64,000 nt of DNA from Clostridia bacterium (GTDB lineage: Bacteria > Bacillota > Clostridia > Oscillospirales > CAG-272). The DNA is taken from positions 30,198-94,197 of the forward strand of contig CAAFYZ010000031.1 of the NCBI GenBank assembly GCA_900767415.1, read 5' to 3'. Made by a program: the position numbers and the translations under genes. The stretch's first letter is position 1. Every line of letters begins with the position of its first letter. Shown here in pieces: positions 16,511-24,508 of this stretch. The notes beneath the pieces were generated by a model that was given only the letters and a program-made list of their open reading frames with translations, did not search any database and was not told the DNA's origin.

Positions 16511-17304
16511 TTGGATTCGGTTCCTTTCTTTGTCGGGGTTCCGAGCAGCATACGGAAGACGGCGTCGGCGTAGGCGATCCCCGCACTCTCGGGATACATA
16601 CGCCCGGGCAGGGAGGGCAGGCGCTCGACGGGGAGCGAGGCGGGCAGATTGTCGCCGGAGGCGACTTCGAGGATCCGCGGCGGCGGATCGGGGAGATCTT
16701 CGGCACGTACGAGCAGAGCGGGTGCCGTGTTCACAAGGACGGAGAGCCCCGAAAAATCCGTCTTTTCGTCCCTGCCGTAGCAGACACGGACGGCGGGGAC
16801 GCCGTATTTTCCGAGTTCGCGACAGACGGTCTCCTTCCCGGAATAGACGCGCACGTCCGCGCCGAGGAAGAGGAGCATCCGCAAAAGCTCCCGCCCGATT
16901 CTGCCGTAGCCGACGATTCCCACCGTGAGGTCGGCGGGCGCGCACGGCGAGGTGTTCAGAAGATAGCCGAGCACACCGAGTGCGCTGAGCGCGGCGTTCT
17001 CCCGCCCGAACTCTTCGTCGCGGGACACATCGGCGATCAGTCCGCCGCGCTCTCTGATCCCGAGGCGGAACGCATCGGGCAGTCCGTAGCCGACGGTCAG
17101 CGTCCCGGGGGCGGCGAGCGGGAGCAGGTCGGAAAGAGGGATGTTCGTCCCGTTGACGGTTTTTTCATCCTTGCTCGACGGGATCGGAAGAAGGAGAATG
17201 CGCGAGAGATCCGGCACGGGGTCCGTCATGCGTTCAAGACGCTCTTCGATGCGGTATCGGCATACGGAGACTCTTTTATCGTTTCCGTAGGTAAGAATAT
17301 TCAT
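16507..17304 (-). CDS. spoVFA: Dipicolinate synthase subunit A
   Basis: NAD(P)-binding subunit of dipicolinate synthase. At 265 residues it is somewhat shorter than the ~295 usual for the family. The Rossmann motif VGIVGYGRIGRELLRMLLFLG is followed by a strand-loop with VLVNTAPALL, as in the family, and GYGLPDAFR precedes it. A GGAG Shine-Dalgarno stands ahead of ATG 17304. The presence of both subunits is the best evidence in this window that the organism sporulates; some Clostridia lack spoVF and use an EtfA-type enzyme. A sporulation-sigma-like -10 lies 51 bp upstream. Confidence 0.9.
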   Translation of the reverse strand: MNILTYGNDKRVSVCRYRIEERLERMTDPVPDLSRILLLPIPSSKDEKTVNGTNIPLSDLLPLAAPGTLTVGYGLPDAFRLGIRERGGLIADVSRDEEFGRENAALSALGVLGYLLNTSPCAPADLTVGIVGYGRIGRELLRMLLFLGADVRVYSGKETVCRELGKYGVPAVRVCYGRDEKTDFSGLSVLVNTAPALLVRAEDLPDPPPRILEVASGDNLPASLPVERLPSLPGRMYPESAGIAYADAVFRMLLGTPTKKGTESK

Positions 17305-17354
17305 TGATTTCGTTCTCCGGACGGTTTTCGTGAGAGTCGTTCTCTCACACTTTC

Positions 17355-17362
17355 AGTGTATG
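17355..17362 (-). promoter_or_regulatory. Possible sporulation-sigma (SigE/SigK-type) -10 of spoVFAB
   Basis: Read on the minus strand, CATACACT matches the -10 of mother-cell sigma factors (CATACAnT / CATAnnnTA class). It stands about 51 bp before spoVFA, the right distance, and no vegetative promoter is seen there. A clear -35 was not identified. A GTGAGAG/CTCTCAC hairpin lies between it and the gene. Confidence 0.4.
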
Positions 17363-17644
17363 CAGAAGGCGCACCCGTTGCCCGCCTTTTTTCGGGCGGC
17401 GTGCCGATCTTCCACACCTTTTATCCCCCGGGCGGCGTCTTCCTTATCTTTTCAAACGCGCGGACTTTTTATTTTTCGGAATAAACCACAGATATGACAA
17501 CAATTCTATACATTGTAATAGGTTGTGAGCGGTAAACCGACGGAAAAAGCAAAAAGACGGGTGGCACCTCGCACACGCCGAAGCCGCGCTTTTTCGGGGC
17601 GCCAAAAAGCACGGTAAAAAGAAATTTCCGAAAATTGCGTGAAG
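17363..17644. other. Intergenic stretch with hairpins and a T-box-like core, no gene
   Basis: Contains GCCGCCCG/(C)GGCGGGC around 17378-17399, an ACAAT/ATTGT hairpin near 17507-17517 and GGGTGGCACCTCG at 17559-17571, which resembles the conserved T-box core. Short overlapping frames on the minus strand have no ribosome binding site and read as translated non-coding DNA. I call no gene here. Confidence 0.45.
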
Positions 17645-17662
17645 ATGTTGACAAATCAACAT
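17645..17662 (+). promoter_or_regulatory. MarR operator 1 (over the -35)
   Basis: The perfect palindrome ATGTTGACAAATCAACAT (7-bp arms, 4-bp centre) contains the TTGACA -35 of the promoter. An identical copy lies 36 bp downstream. Confidence 0.85.
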
Positions 17663-17676
17663 TTATGTGCTACAAT
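17648..17676 (+). promoter_or_regulatory. Promoter of marR-acyl ligase operon
   Basis: TTGACA (17648-17653), 17-bp spacer, TACAAT (17671-17676). It is flanked and partly covered by the two operators. Confidence 0.85.
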
Positions 17677-17680
17677 GCTG

Positions 17681-17698
17681 ATGTTGACAAATCAACAT
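17681..17698 (+). promoter_or_regulatory. MarR operator 2 (over the transcription start)
   Basis: A second exact copy of ATGTTGACAAATCAACAT, immediately downstream of the -10 and ending 16 bp before the marR start codon. Confidence 0.85.
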
Positions 17699-17714
17699 CT
17701 TGTGAGGAAACGAC

Positions 17715-18206
17715 ATGATTCAAAGGTTTGAAAGATTCTTCGGCTCTCTGATGGAGCTGAACCGCGCGGTGCAGAAGATACGGGAGACGGAGATGCGCCG
17801 CCTCGGACTGCGTTCGAGCCACGCGCTCTGTCTCTATTATCTCGGTGAGCACGGGGAAGGGCTGACCCAGCCGATGCTCTGCACCCTGTGCAGAGAGGAC
17901 AAAGCCGCCGTCTCCCGCTCTCTCTCCGATCTTTCCGAGTGCGGACTGGCGGTGTGCGAATATCCCGAGGGGAAGCGTGCCTACCGTTCCGTCTGGCGTC
18001 TGACCGAAGAGGGGACGCACACCGCCGCCCGTCTGAACCGCAGAATCCGCCACGCCTTCCGCGTCGGCGGAAAGACGGTGAGCGAGGCGCAGGAAGCCGC
18101 GTTTTACGAGGCACTCGACCTCATTCTCGGGAATCTGTCCGAGTATGCCGAGCGCGCGGAGCAATCTCTTGTCGGGCAGACGTCCGAGTGCGGGAAAACC
18201 CTTTGA
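17715..18206 (+). CDS. MarR-family transcriptional regulator
   Basis: A 163-residue winged-helix regulator. It has an N-terminal dimerisation helix, the recognition part LTQPMLCTLCREDKAAVSRS and the wing EYPEGKRAYRSVWRLTEEG, then a long C-terminal helix. A GAGG site stands 7 nt before ATG 17715. Two identical palindromes over its own promoter argue strongly for autorepression. The acyl ligase gene 34 nt downstream is in the same unit, so the likely inducer is a fatty acid, an acyl-CoA or another carboxylic acid handled by that enzyme; the ligand is inference. Confidence 0.92.
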   Translation: MIQRFERFFGSLMELNRAVQKIRETEMRRLGLRSSHALCLYYLGEHGEGLTQPMLCTLCREDKAAVSRSLSDLSECGLAVCEYPEGKRAYRSVWRLTEEGTHTAARLNRRIRHAFRVGGKTVSEAQEAAFYEALDLILGNLSEYAERAEQSLVGQTSECGKTL

Positions 18207-18240
18207 ACCCGTGTCCTTTGAAAGAAGAAAGGAATACCGA

Positions 18241-19929
18241 ATGAAAGCAAATGTAAAAAAATACCCTTACGGGTACCCTATGTGCGCCGATATGCCCGAC
18301 GTCTATGATATGCCGACGTTTATCCGCACGTTTGTCGGAAGATACGAAGAGGCGACGGCGGTCTCCTATCGTAAAAATCCCACCGACCGCGACGCCGTGA
18401 GCGTCTCCTACCGCGCCTTCGGCGAGGATATCGCCGCCCTTGCCCGCGCGCTGTATGCCCGCGGGATGCACGGTGCGCACTGCGCCGTCGTCGGCGGTGC
18501 GTCCTATGAGTGGGAAGCCCTCTTTTTCGCAATCCAGAGCATCGGTGCCGTCATGGTTCCCCTGGATCGGGAATGGGGAGCGGAAGAGGTCAATGCGGCA
18601 ATCGCCACGGCGGAATGTACCTATCTCTTTTATGACGGGGAACTGGAAGAAAAATTCAGGGATACCCCCTGCGAAAAATTCCGCATGAAGTGCGAAGGCG
18701 AGGGGAGCGTCCTTTCCTTGATCGCCGAAGGACAAAAGGACGGAAGAAGTCTTGACTTCCCGTACGAGCCGGACTCTTTTGCCATGTCGCTGCTCGCGTT
18801 TACCTCCGGCACGACGGGGAAGGGAAAGGGCGTCATGCTCTCGCAGGGGGGCATGATCACGGATGCGATCGCCGGTCGCCGTCTGATTCACGCACAGGGG
18901 AAGACGATCATGACCCTCCCGCCGCACCATACGTACGGAATGACGATCGCTTTTCTCGCTACCTTCGCGAGCGGTATGAACGTCTATATGTCCTCGGGAC
19001 TGCGCTACATCAGCAAAGAAATGCAGACGGAACGCCCCGATCTTCTGATTCTCGTCCCGCTGTATGTCGAGTCCTTTTATGCCAAGATCCGCGCCACCGT
19101 GGAGAGAAAGAAGCTCGGCGGGGTCGTCCGTCGCGCACGCCGCCTCTCTTCCTGCCTTCGGAAGTGCGGGGTCGACCTGCGTGCTTTCTTCTTCCGCAAG
19201 ATCCTCTCCGCCTTCGGCGGCAATCTCCGCTATATTATCTGCGGCGGTGCACCGCTCCGTCCGGAACTTGTGCGGGCATTTGAGGATTTCGGCGTGACAA
19301 TCATCAACGGCTACGGGATTACCGAGTGTTCTCCCCTCGTCGCCTGCAACCGCGATCGCCTCGCGTCGGCAGATACGGTGGGATTTCCTCTTCCGTGCCT
19401 TGAGGTGCGGGTCGCCGATCCCGATGCGGAAGGGAACGGCGAGGTCTGCGTCAAGGGAGAGAACGTGATGTTCGGCTATTATCACGATGCCGCGGCGACC
19501 GCCGCCGCCTTTGACGAGGACGGCTATTTCCGTACCGGAGACATCGGACGCTTTGACCCGATGGGGCGGCTGATCCTTTCGGGAAGATCGAAAAATCTCA
19601 TCATTCTCCCGAACGGCAAGAACGTCTATCCCGAAGAGATCGAGACCGCGCTCGGCGCCGCGGACGGCGTCGCGGAAGTCGTCGTCTATGAAGGAATCGG
19701 GAAGGACGACCCCACCCGCCACGCCATCGTTGCGGAGATCTACCCGACCGAGGACTTCCTCACTCTCTCCGACGAGGAACTGAACAAACGCTTCCATCGG
19801 GTGATCGAACGCTATAACCGCACCGCCGTCTCCTATCGGAAGATCGACCTTCTCCGCGTCCGCCGCACGGAATTCCCGAAGAACACCCTGCGTAAAATCC
19901 AGCGGTTTAAGATCGATACAAGCATATAA
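18241..19929 (+). CDS. AMP-forming acyl-CoA synthetase-like ligase
   Basis: ANL-superfamily enzyme that adenylates a carboxylic acid and probably transfers it to CoA (or an acyl carrier protein). The 562 residues contain the P-loop-like TSGTTGKGKG, the A5 motif YGITECSPL, the A7/A8 region FRTGDIGRFDPMGRLILSGR and the C-terminal PKNTLRKIQR with the catalytic lysine. Overall it looks like long-chain fatty-acid ligases. The start at ATG 18241 has GAAAGGAA upstream; the longer frame overlaps marR. It is co-transcribed with the MarR regulator. Confidence 0.9.
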   Translation: MKANVKKYPYGYPMCADMPDVYDMPTFIRTFVGRYEEATAVSYRKNPTDRDAVSVSYRAFGEDIAALARALYARGMHGAHCAVVGGASYEWEALFFAIQSIGAVMVPLDREWGAEEVNAAIATAECTYLFYDGELEEKFRDTPCEKFRMKCEGEGSVLSLIAEGQKDGRSLDFPYEPDSFAMSLLAFTSGTTGKGKGVMLSQGGMITDAIAGRRLIHAQGKTIMTLPPHHTYGMTIAFLATFASGMNVYMSSGLRYISKEMQTERPDLLILVPLYVESFYAKIRATVERKKLGGVVRRARRLSSCLRKCGVDLRAFFFRKILSAFGGNLRYIICGGAPLRPELVRAFEDFGVTIINGYGITECSPLVACNRDRLASADTVGFPLPCLEVRVADPDAEGNGEVCVKGENVMFGYYHDAAATAAAFDEDGYFRTGDIGRFDPMGRLILSGRSKNLIILPNGKNVYPEEIETALGAADGVAEVVVYEGIGKDDPTRHAIVAEIYPTEDFLTLSDEELNKRFHRVIERYNRTAVSYRKIDLLRVRRTEFPKNTLRKIQRFKIDTSI

Positions 19930-19946
19930 TGTAAACCTTAATATGC

Positions 19947-19992
19947 AAAATCCGTCCTGTTCTTCAGAAAAAAGAAGAGCGGGACGGATTTT
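19947..19992 (+). terminator. Terminator of the marR operon
   Basis: AAAATCCGTCC (19947-19957) pairs with GGACGGATTTT (19982-19992); inner TTCTTC/GAAGA arms add pairing. Confidence 0.8.
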
Positions 19993-20204
19993 CGCCTTCT
20001 CACGGGCAGTGCCTGCGCCTGCCGTAAAAACCCTTTCACCCGAGAAAATTCATTCCCGCCTCCCTATCGTGCATCATGAAAAGAAGAGGTGGGGAAAAGG
20101 TTCTCTCCTTCCCGCAGGCGGCGCACGCATCGTGCAAAGCGTTTTTGTAAATCCGCCATAAAAAAAGAAAAATCCTCAAAACAAGAAAAAAATCAAAAAA
20201 CCTC
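19993..20204. other. Intergenic, nothing recognised
   Basis: Between the ligase terminator and the tRNA promoter. No supported frame and no clear RNA structure on either strand; it becomes strongly A-rich toward the tRNA promoter. Confidence 0.5.
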
Positions 20205-20233
20205 TTGCTTTTTTTGAAAAAGTATGATATACT
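20205..20233 (+). promoter_or_regulatory. Promoter of tRNA-Val
   Basis: TTGCTT (20205-20210), 17-bp spacer, TATACT (20228-20233) with an upstream TGA (extended -10), 18 bp before the tRNA. Confidence 0.75.
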
Positions 20234-20250
20234 ATCAACGTTCCGCAAAC

Positions 20251-20327
20251 GGAGGTGTAGCTCAGTTGGTTAGAGCGTTTGCTTGACATGCAAGAGGTCA
20301 TAGGTTCGAGCCCTACCATCTCCACCA
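20251..20327 (+). tRNA. tRNA-Val (anticodon GAC)
   Basis: A full cloverleaf can be drawn: acceptor GGAGGTG with CATCTCC, D-arm GCTCAGTTGGTTAGAGC, anticodon arm TTTGC-TTGACAT-GCAAG with anticodon GAC, T-arm around GGTTCGAGCCC, and an encoded CCA end. Anticodon GAC reads GUC/GUU valine codons. It stands alone with its own promoter and terminator. Confidence 0.95.
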
Positions 20328-20360
20328 AAACGGTCTGTAAGTTTTTGCAGACCGTTTTTT
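20327..20360 (+). terminator. Terminator of tRNA-Val
   Basis: AAAACGGTCTG pairs with CAGACCGTTTT and runs into six Ts directly after the CCA end. Confidence 0.9.
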
Positions 20361-20387
20361 GTTTGCGAAAGGAGCCGACGATACCGT

Positions 20388-20450
20388 GCGACAAAAGGTG
20401 TCCTGCGTCTTTGCGGCTCGGCGGATTTTTTGCAGGGTACTTTTTGTCGC
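20388..20450. repeat. Long imperfect stem-loop between tRNA-Val and the deacetylase gene
   Basis: GCGACAAAAGGTGTCCTGC (20388-20406) pairs over 19 positions with 20432-20450, with three G-U pairs and no mismatch, around a 25-nt loop. No gene, promoter or T run belongs to it. It could be a small RNA, a palindromic repeat or an old terminator. Confidence 0.5.
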
Positions 20451-20498
20451 GGGCATAATGCACAAATGTCTTCGTGTTTTCTTGTCCAATCTGCGCTC

Positions 20499-20527
20499 TT
20501 GTTTTGCGCCTGCGGATATGCTACAAT
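20499..20527 (+). promoter_or_regulatory. Promoter of the deacetylase-lipoprotein operon
   Basis: TTGTTT (20499-20504), 17-bp spacer, TACAAT (20522-20527) with TGC just upstream (extended -10). Confidence 0.7.
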
Positions 20528-20604
20528 ATAGATAAAGCAAAATGCTTTTCTTCATTTTCATCAGAAAGGAAACTTCCGCGTGTGCGGAAGGTATGGTGTT
20601 TTTT

Positions 20605-23600
20605 ATGAATCGGAAGCGTCTTTGTTCCGTCCTTCTTTCCGTCGCTCTTCTGCTCCCCTGCGTCCCCGCCATCGCATCGGAACAGCCGACGACGGGAAAA
20701 GTCCTTCCCGCGGAGATTGCTCCTGCCCCGGACGGCGCGCGTGCCATTCTCTCCATGACCTTTGACGACGGAGACTACGACACCGCCGTGTGGCTTGACA
20801 GCGAGTTTGAAAAGTACGGACTCGCCGGCTCCTGTATGCTGATTGTCGGAAAAAATATTGCCGATACCTACGATCCGACAAACACAAGGTATCTCCGATG
20901 GAAAGAGCTGTTCGCCAAAGGACATCTTGAGCCGCAGTCCCATACCATGACCCACGACCCCATTCCTTCGGAAAGTTGGGCGACGGGGAACAACGAAAAG
21001 CACATTTATAATAATACACAGGCGAAATATAAGTATGAGCTGATCGACTCCCGCGACCTTCTCCGCCGGTATTTCCCGGAGCAGGACATTCTGACCCTCG
21101 CCACCTCCAACAACACCCTGTCCACTTGGACGTTTGCCACCGAAGCGGACGGGACGTTGAAAAAGGATGCCGACGGCAATTATATCAAATTGCAGGACGG
21201 CGGTGCCACCGCCGTCGCGCGCGGGGCATACTATGCCGTCCGACAGGGGGCACGCGGTCTGCAATCCCTCTCGCCCGATACCGCCTCCGACGACGCCGGT
21301 TCGTGGCGCAGTCTGTATATGCACCGCTTTTCGGATGCCGACATTGAAAAAGGCAAGGCGTGGATCGATGACGCCGTGACAAAGGGCGGCTGGCTCATCA
21401 CGCTCTCTCACGGCATCACCGCCACCTCCGGCGACTACAAAATGGCGGATGCGGACGCGTTCTTTGTCCATGCGGCAAGGTACGTTGCCTCCGGCGAACT
21501 CTGGTGCGCCACCTTCTCCGAGGCGACCCGCTATGTGCGCGAGCGGCAGAATTCCACCGTCCGCGCCGTTGCCACCGAGAGCGGATTCCGCGTCGGTGTC
21601 ACGCTCGCCGCGATGACCGAGGACGGTCTGCCTCTGCCGGCAGACGTGTTCAATTACCCCCTGACGGTCAACGTCGAGGTTCCGGGCGACGTCCGTGCCG
21701 CGTCCTATGTCGAAGGGGGCGTGACCCGCTACACCGATGCCTTCACCTCAGACGGCAAGAACTATGTCGCCGTCCGTGTGGTACCCGGGACGGAGGTGGA
21801 GGTCACCTCCATGAGGACGATCCGCACCGCCTCTCTGAACCCTGCCGCCGCCGTGACCGTTGTCAGCGACGGGGCGACCGTGACGGATTCTCTGACGGTC
21901 AGTGCCGGGAACGTCTATACCGCGGGAAAAGCACGGAAAGTCTATCTGAAACTCTCCCTTTCCGACCTTACCGAAGGCGGGCGCGTCTTCCTGCCTCTCA
22001 GCGTTACCGCCGCTGCCAAAGGCACGGTGTACGTATGGGGCAGTGACGATGCCGCGTGGGATCCCGCGGCGACCGACCCCGCCGCCTATCCCGCCAATGC
22101 GATATTGCAATACGGTGTCAACCCCTCTGCCGTCTTTGGCGGCAAAGCACTCGCCGAGGTTTCGGTGGACGGGGCGGGGGAATATCCCGTGGAGATCACG
22201 GACTTCGTGAACGCTCTGCGCGCCGACGGTAAGACGGAGGCGACCGTGATTCTCACCACCGATACCGAGGGCGGCAGGTGCGAGATCCCCCTTGCTTTCG
22301 ACCGTCTGACCCGTATGCCCGCATATTCTTACACGCAGAACTTCGAGAAGAACGACTGCGGCTTGGTACAGGCGGGCGTCGAGACGGGCGATCTGCAGAC
22401 CGTGGACGACACCGACAACCGCACGGAAGGCGGCAGCCGCGCGCTCCATATGCTCACCGGTGCAACCTATCAGCGTATGTTCCTGCCCTTCATTCTCAAC
22501 CGCGAAAATACCGTCACCGACGCCGACATCGGCAACGCTTACACCCTCACTATGTGGTATAAGGTCAGTCGGGCGGGCACTTTCCGTATCGGTATGGCGG
22601 ACGGTAAAGGACGTGGCACCGCCTGCGACCAGCCGAAGGACGTCACCGTGAGTGCGGAGCAGGTGGGCACATGGCAAAAGCTGACCTATTCTTTTACCGT
22701 GACCGAGACGATGCAGACCGGTCACAAGAATGCTCCCTATTCGTATCTTATCATCTTTGCGAACGGATGCGGACAGAAGAAAACCGATCGCGTCGATCTC
22801 TGGTTTGACGATCTGCACGTCGAGCGCACCGACAGCGTCGGAACGGTTCTGATTCCTACGGTGCAGACCGCCGTCGGCGCAGACAGCACCCACGCGCTCT
22901 CCGTGGTCGCCGACGCTACGGTGAAAACGGCGGGCATCCGTAAGGCATACGCCGCCTTCCGTCTCCCCGCAGGCACCCGCAGCGGCACCCTGACTTTAAG
23001 ACTTCCCGCCGCCGACGGACACATCGCTCTCTATGCCGTGCCCGCGGGCTTGCCCGATGCTCCCGATTATGACAACGTACCTGCCGCCTCCGTCGGAGAG
23101 GTCCCCGATCTTTCTGCCGTCTTTGGCGGTAAGGCACTGTGGGAGGGGGTCGCCGACGGCACGGAGATCTCCCTTGCTTTGCCGCTCAATCTGCTTTCGG
23201 CATCGGAAGACCTGACCCTGATTCTTACGAGTACCGACGCTACGGGCGCGACTTTTTCCGCTCCTGCGATGAGCGTTTCCTATGCAACAAACGAAAAAGA
23301 ACATACCGTCACGATCCGAAACGGCACCGTCACGACCCGCATGAGCGGTTTTGACATTACACTTCCCACGATAGCATCGGCGTATTTCGATACGGAGGGG
23401 AACCTGTATGCCGCCGGCGATGTTCTGTCCCCGACGGGAGATCTCACACTGACCGCTCTGCGCTACGAACAGCGCACCGGTGCGGCACTCTCCCTGAGCG
23501 GTGACGTGCGCCTGCGCTATGAGGCGGTTGCCGACGCGGCGACGGCGGCTTATATGGCGTCGCTCCCCGAGGGGACGCGCTGTGAGGTGACGGGTTCGGA

Positions 23601-23919
23601 CGGACAACGTGCACTCATCGGTACATCCGCGGGCGACGGCGTATACACTTACGAATTTGCGGCGGATCGCGACGGCGACTATACGATGACTTCCGCACTG
23701 GTCTTTACGCAGAACGGCAGGACCTTTACCGTTGCCGCAAAACATAATAAAAAAGGGCATCGACGTACGCTTTTGCAGGTTGCGGATGCCGCGTATACGG
23801 ACAGACGGACACAGAAGTCGGCGGACTATCCTTACCTGACCGCAGACGGAGATTACAGCCCTTACGGCGGAAAAGACCTTGCCCGCCTTGCCGAATACCG
23901 CAGGGACACGAAAGATTGA
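20605..23919 (+). CDS. Secreted polysaccharide-deacetylase-like multidomain protein
   Basis: Large exported protein (1104 residues from ATG 20605; an ATG four codons earlier at 20593 is possible but sits too close to GGAAGG). A signal peptide (MNRKRL... ending near AIA-SE) is followed by a NodB-type domain with TFDDG (D54, D55) and SHTMTHD (H113, H117), which would complete the Asp-His-His zinc triad. The deacetylase domain seems to end near residue 320. After it come two related beta-rich domains resembling DNRLRE/CBM96-type modules (both containing an AVFGGKAL segment), separated by a jelly-roll-like segment, then a further beta domain. It probably acts on wall or dietary glycans. No cell-wall anchor is visible. 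A lipoprotein gene follows after 13 nt. Confidence 0.82.
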   Translation: MNRKRLCSVLLSVALLLPCVPAIASEQPTTGKVLPAEIAPAPDGARAILSMTFDDGDYDTAVWLDSEFEKYGLAGSCMLIVGKNIADTYDPTNTRYLRWKELFAKGHLEPQSHTMTHDPIPSESWATGNNEKHIYNNTQAKYKYELIDSRDLLRRYFPEQDILTLATSNNTLSTWTFATEADGTLKKDADGNYIKLQDGGATAVARGAYYAVRQGARGLQSLSPDTASDDAGSWRSLYMHRFSDADIEKGKAWIDDAVTKGGWLITLSHGITATSGDYKMADADAFFVHAARYVASGELWCATFSEATRYVRERQNSTVRAVATESGFRVGVTLAAMTEDGLPLPADVFNYPLTVNVEVPGDVRAASYVEGGVTRYTDAFTSDGKNYVAVRVVPGTEVEVTSMRTIRTASLNPAAAVTVVSDGATVTDSLTVSAGNVYTAGKARKVYLKLSLSDLTEGGRVFLPLSVTAAAKGTVYVWGSDDAAWDPAATDPAAYPANAILQYGVNPSAVFGGKALAEVSVDGAGEYPVEITDFVNALRADGKTEATVILTTDTEGGRCEIPLAFDRLTRMPAYSYTQNFEKNDCGLVQAGVETGDLQTVDDTDNRTEGGSRALHMLTGATYQRMFLPFILNRENTVTDADIGNAYTLTMWYKVSRAGTFRIGMADGKGRGTACDQPKDVTVSAEQVGTWQKLTYSFTVTETMQTGHKNAPYSYLIIFANGCGQKKTDRVDLWFDDLHVERTDSVGTVLIPTVQTAVGADSTHALSVVADATVKTAGIRKAYAAFRLPAGTRSGTLTLRLPAADGHIALYAVPAGLPDAPDYDNVPAASVGEVPDLSAVFGGKALWEGVADGTEISLALPLNLLSASEDLTLILTSTDATGATFSAPAMSVSYATNEKEHTVTIRNGTVTTRMSGFDITLPTIASAYFDTEGNLYAAGDVLSPTGDLTLTALRYEQRTGAALSLSGDVRLRYEAVADAATAAYMASLPEGTRCEVTGSDGQRALIGTSAGDGVYTYEFAADRDGDYTMTSALVFTQNGRTFTVAAKHNKKGHRRTLLQVADAAYTDRRTQKSADYPYLTADGDYSPYGGKDLARLAEYRRDTKD

Positions 23920-23932
23920 GAGGAAAACCGAA

Positions 23933-24277
23933 ATGAAAGCCATGATAAAACATCTTCTTCCGCTCCTTATCGTCTGCCTTCTTTGCGGTGCGATTCTCGT
24001 CTCCTGCGGACCGGAACCCGCACCGACCCCGGGCGGAAATCCGGGAACCGAAGAACCCGCGCCGACCCCGGGCGGAAATCCGGGGACCGAAGAACCCGCA
24101 CCGAATCCGGGTGGAAATCCGGGGACCGAAGAGCCCGCGCCGACTCCGGGCGGAAATCCGGGGACCGAAGAACCCGCGCCGACCCCGGGCGGAAATCCCG
24201 GAACCGAAGAACCGGATCCTGCACCGGAACAGCCGGACGATTCCTTCTCCGGCAAAGACTTTACGAAATACTATTGA
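23933..24277 (+). CDS. Proline/glycine-repeat lipoprotein
   Basis: A 114-residue lipoprotein. The signal [20 protein letters not shown] leads to the lipobox LVSC. The mature part is almost only five tandem copies of a 13-residue unit ([13 protein letters not shown], one copy with N for T) and a short acidic end ([13 protein letters not shown]). The unit corresponds to a 39-nt DNA repeat. It probably serves as a flexible surface stalk; the missing globular domain suggests a spacer, decoy or truncated protein. GAGAGGAAAA precedes ATG 23933. It shares the transcript of the deacetylase. Confidence 0.82.
   Translation: MKAMIKHLLPLLIVCLLCGAILVSCGPEPAPTPGGNPGTEEPAPTPGGNPGTEEPAPNPGGNPGTEEPAPTPGGNPGTEEPAPTPGGNPGTEEPDPAPEQPDDSFSGKDFTKYY
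24018..24212 (+). repeat. 39-nt coding tandem repeat, five copies
   Basis: Near-identical copies around the shared stretch CCGGGCGGAAATCC encode the 13-residue unit of the lipoprotein. Differences are mostly single substitutions, so recent expansion or contraction is likely. Boundaries are approximate. Confidence 0.85.
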
Positions 24278-24305
24278 TTTTGTAAAGATAACTTGTCATA
24301 TACAC

Positions 24306-24356
24306 AAAAACTTTGCGGGTTCGCACGGATTCATGCCGAACCCGCAAAGTTTTTTT
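24306..24356 (+). terminator. Terminator of the deacetylase operon
   Basis: ACTTTGCGGGTTCG pairs with CGAACCCGCAAAGT around a 13-nt loop and is followed by seven Ts. Confidence 0.9.
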
Positions 24357-24433
24357 CGTTTTTTTTTCGCTCGGAATTTTGGAGACTTCAAAGCGAAAGC
24401 ACCACGCTTTTTCGGACTTCGCCGCGGAAAACG

Positions 24434-24486
24434 AAAGGACTGTCGGAGACGGACGGATAACCGACCGCAGCGACAGCCCTTTTTTT
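24434..24486. terminator. Probable terminator of the M16C protease gene
   Basis: AAAGGACTGTCG and CGACAGCCCTTT pair with one mismatch, enclosing a further ACGGAC/ACCGACC-type element. The A/T ends would work in both directions; it stands 23 bp beyond the minus-strand stop. Confidence 0.6.
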
Positions 24487-24508
24487 ATTTTTAACGGGAA
24501 AAATCGGT

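Noticed and set aside
17444..17662. Two overlapping short frames on the minus strand between spoVFA and marR
   Set aside because: No ribosome binding site, composition of intergenic DNA, and they overlap the marR operator and a T-box-like core.
24018..24212. CRISPR array
   Set aside because: The regular 39-nt units are contiguous, without spacers, and encode a Pro/Gly repeat in a lipoprotein.
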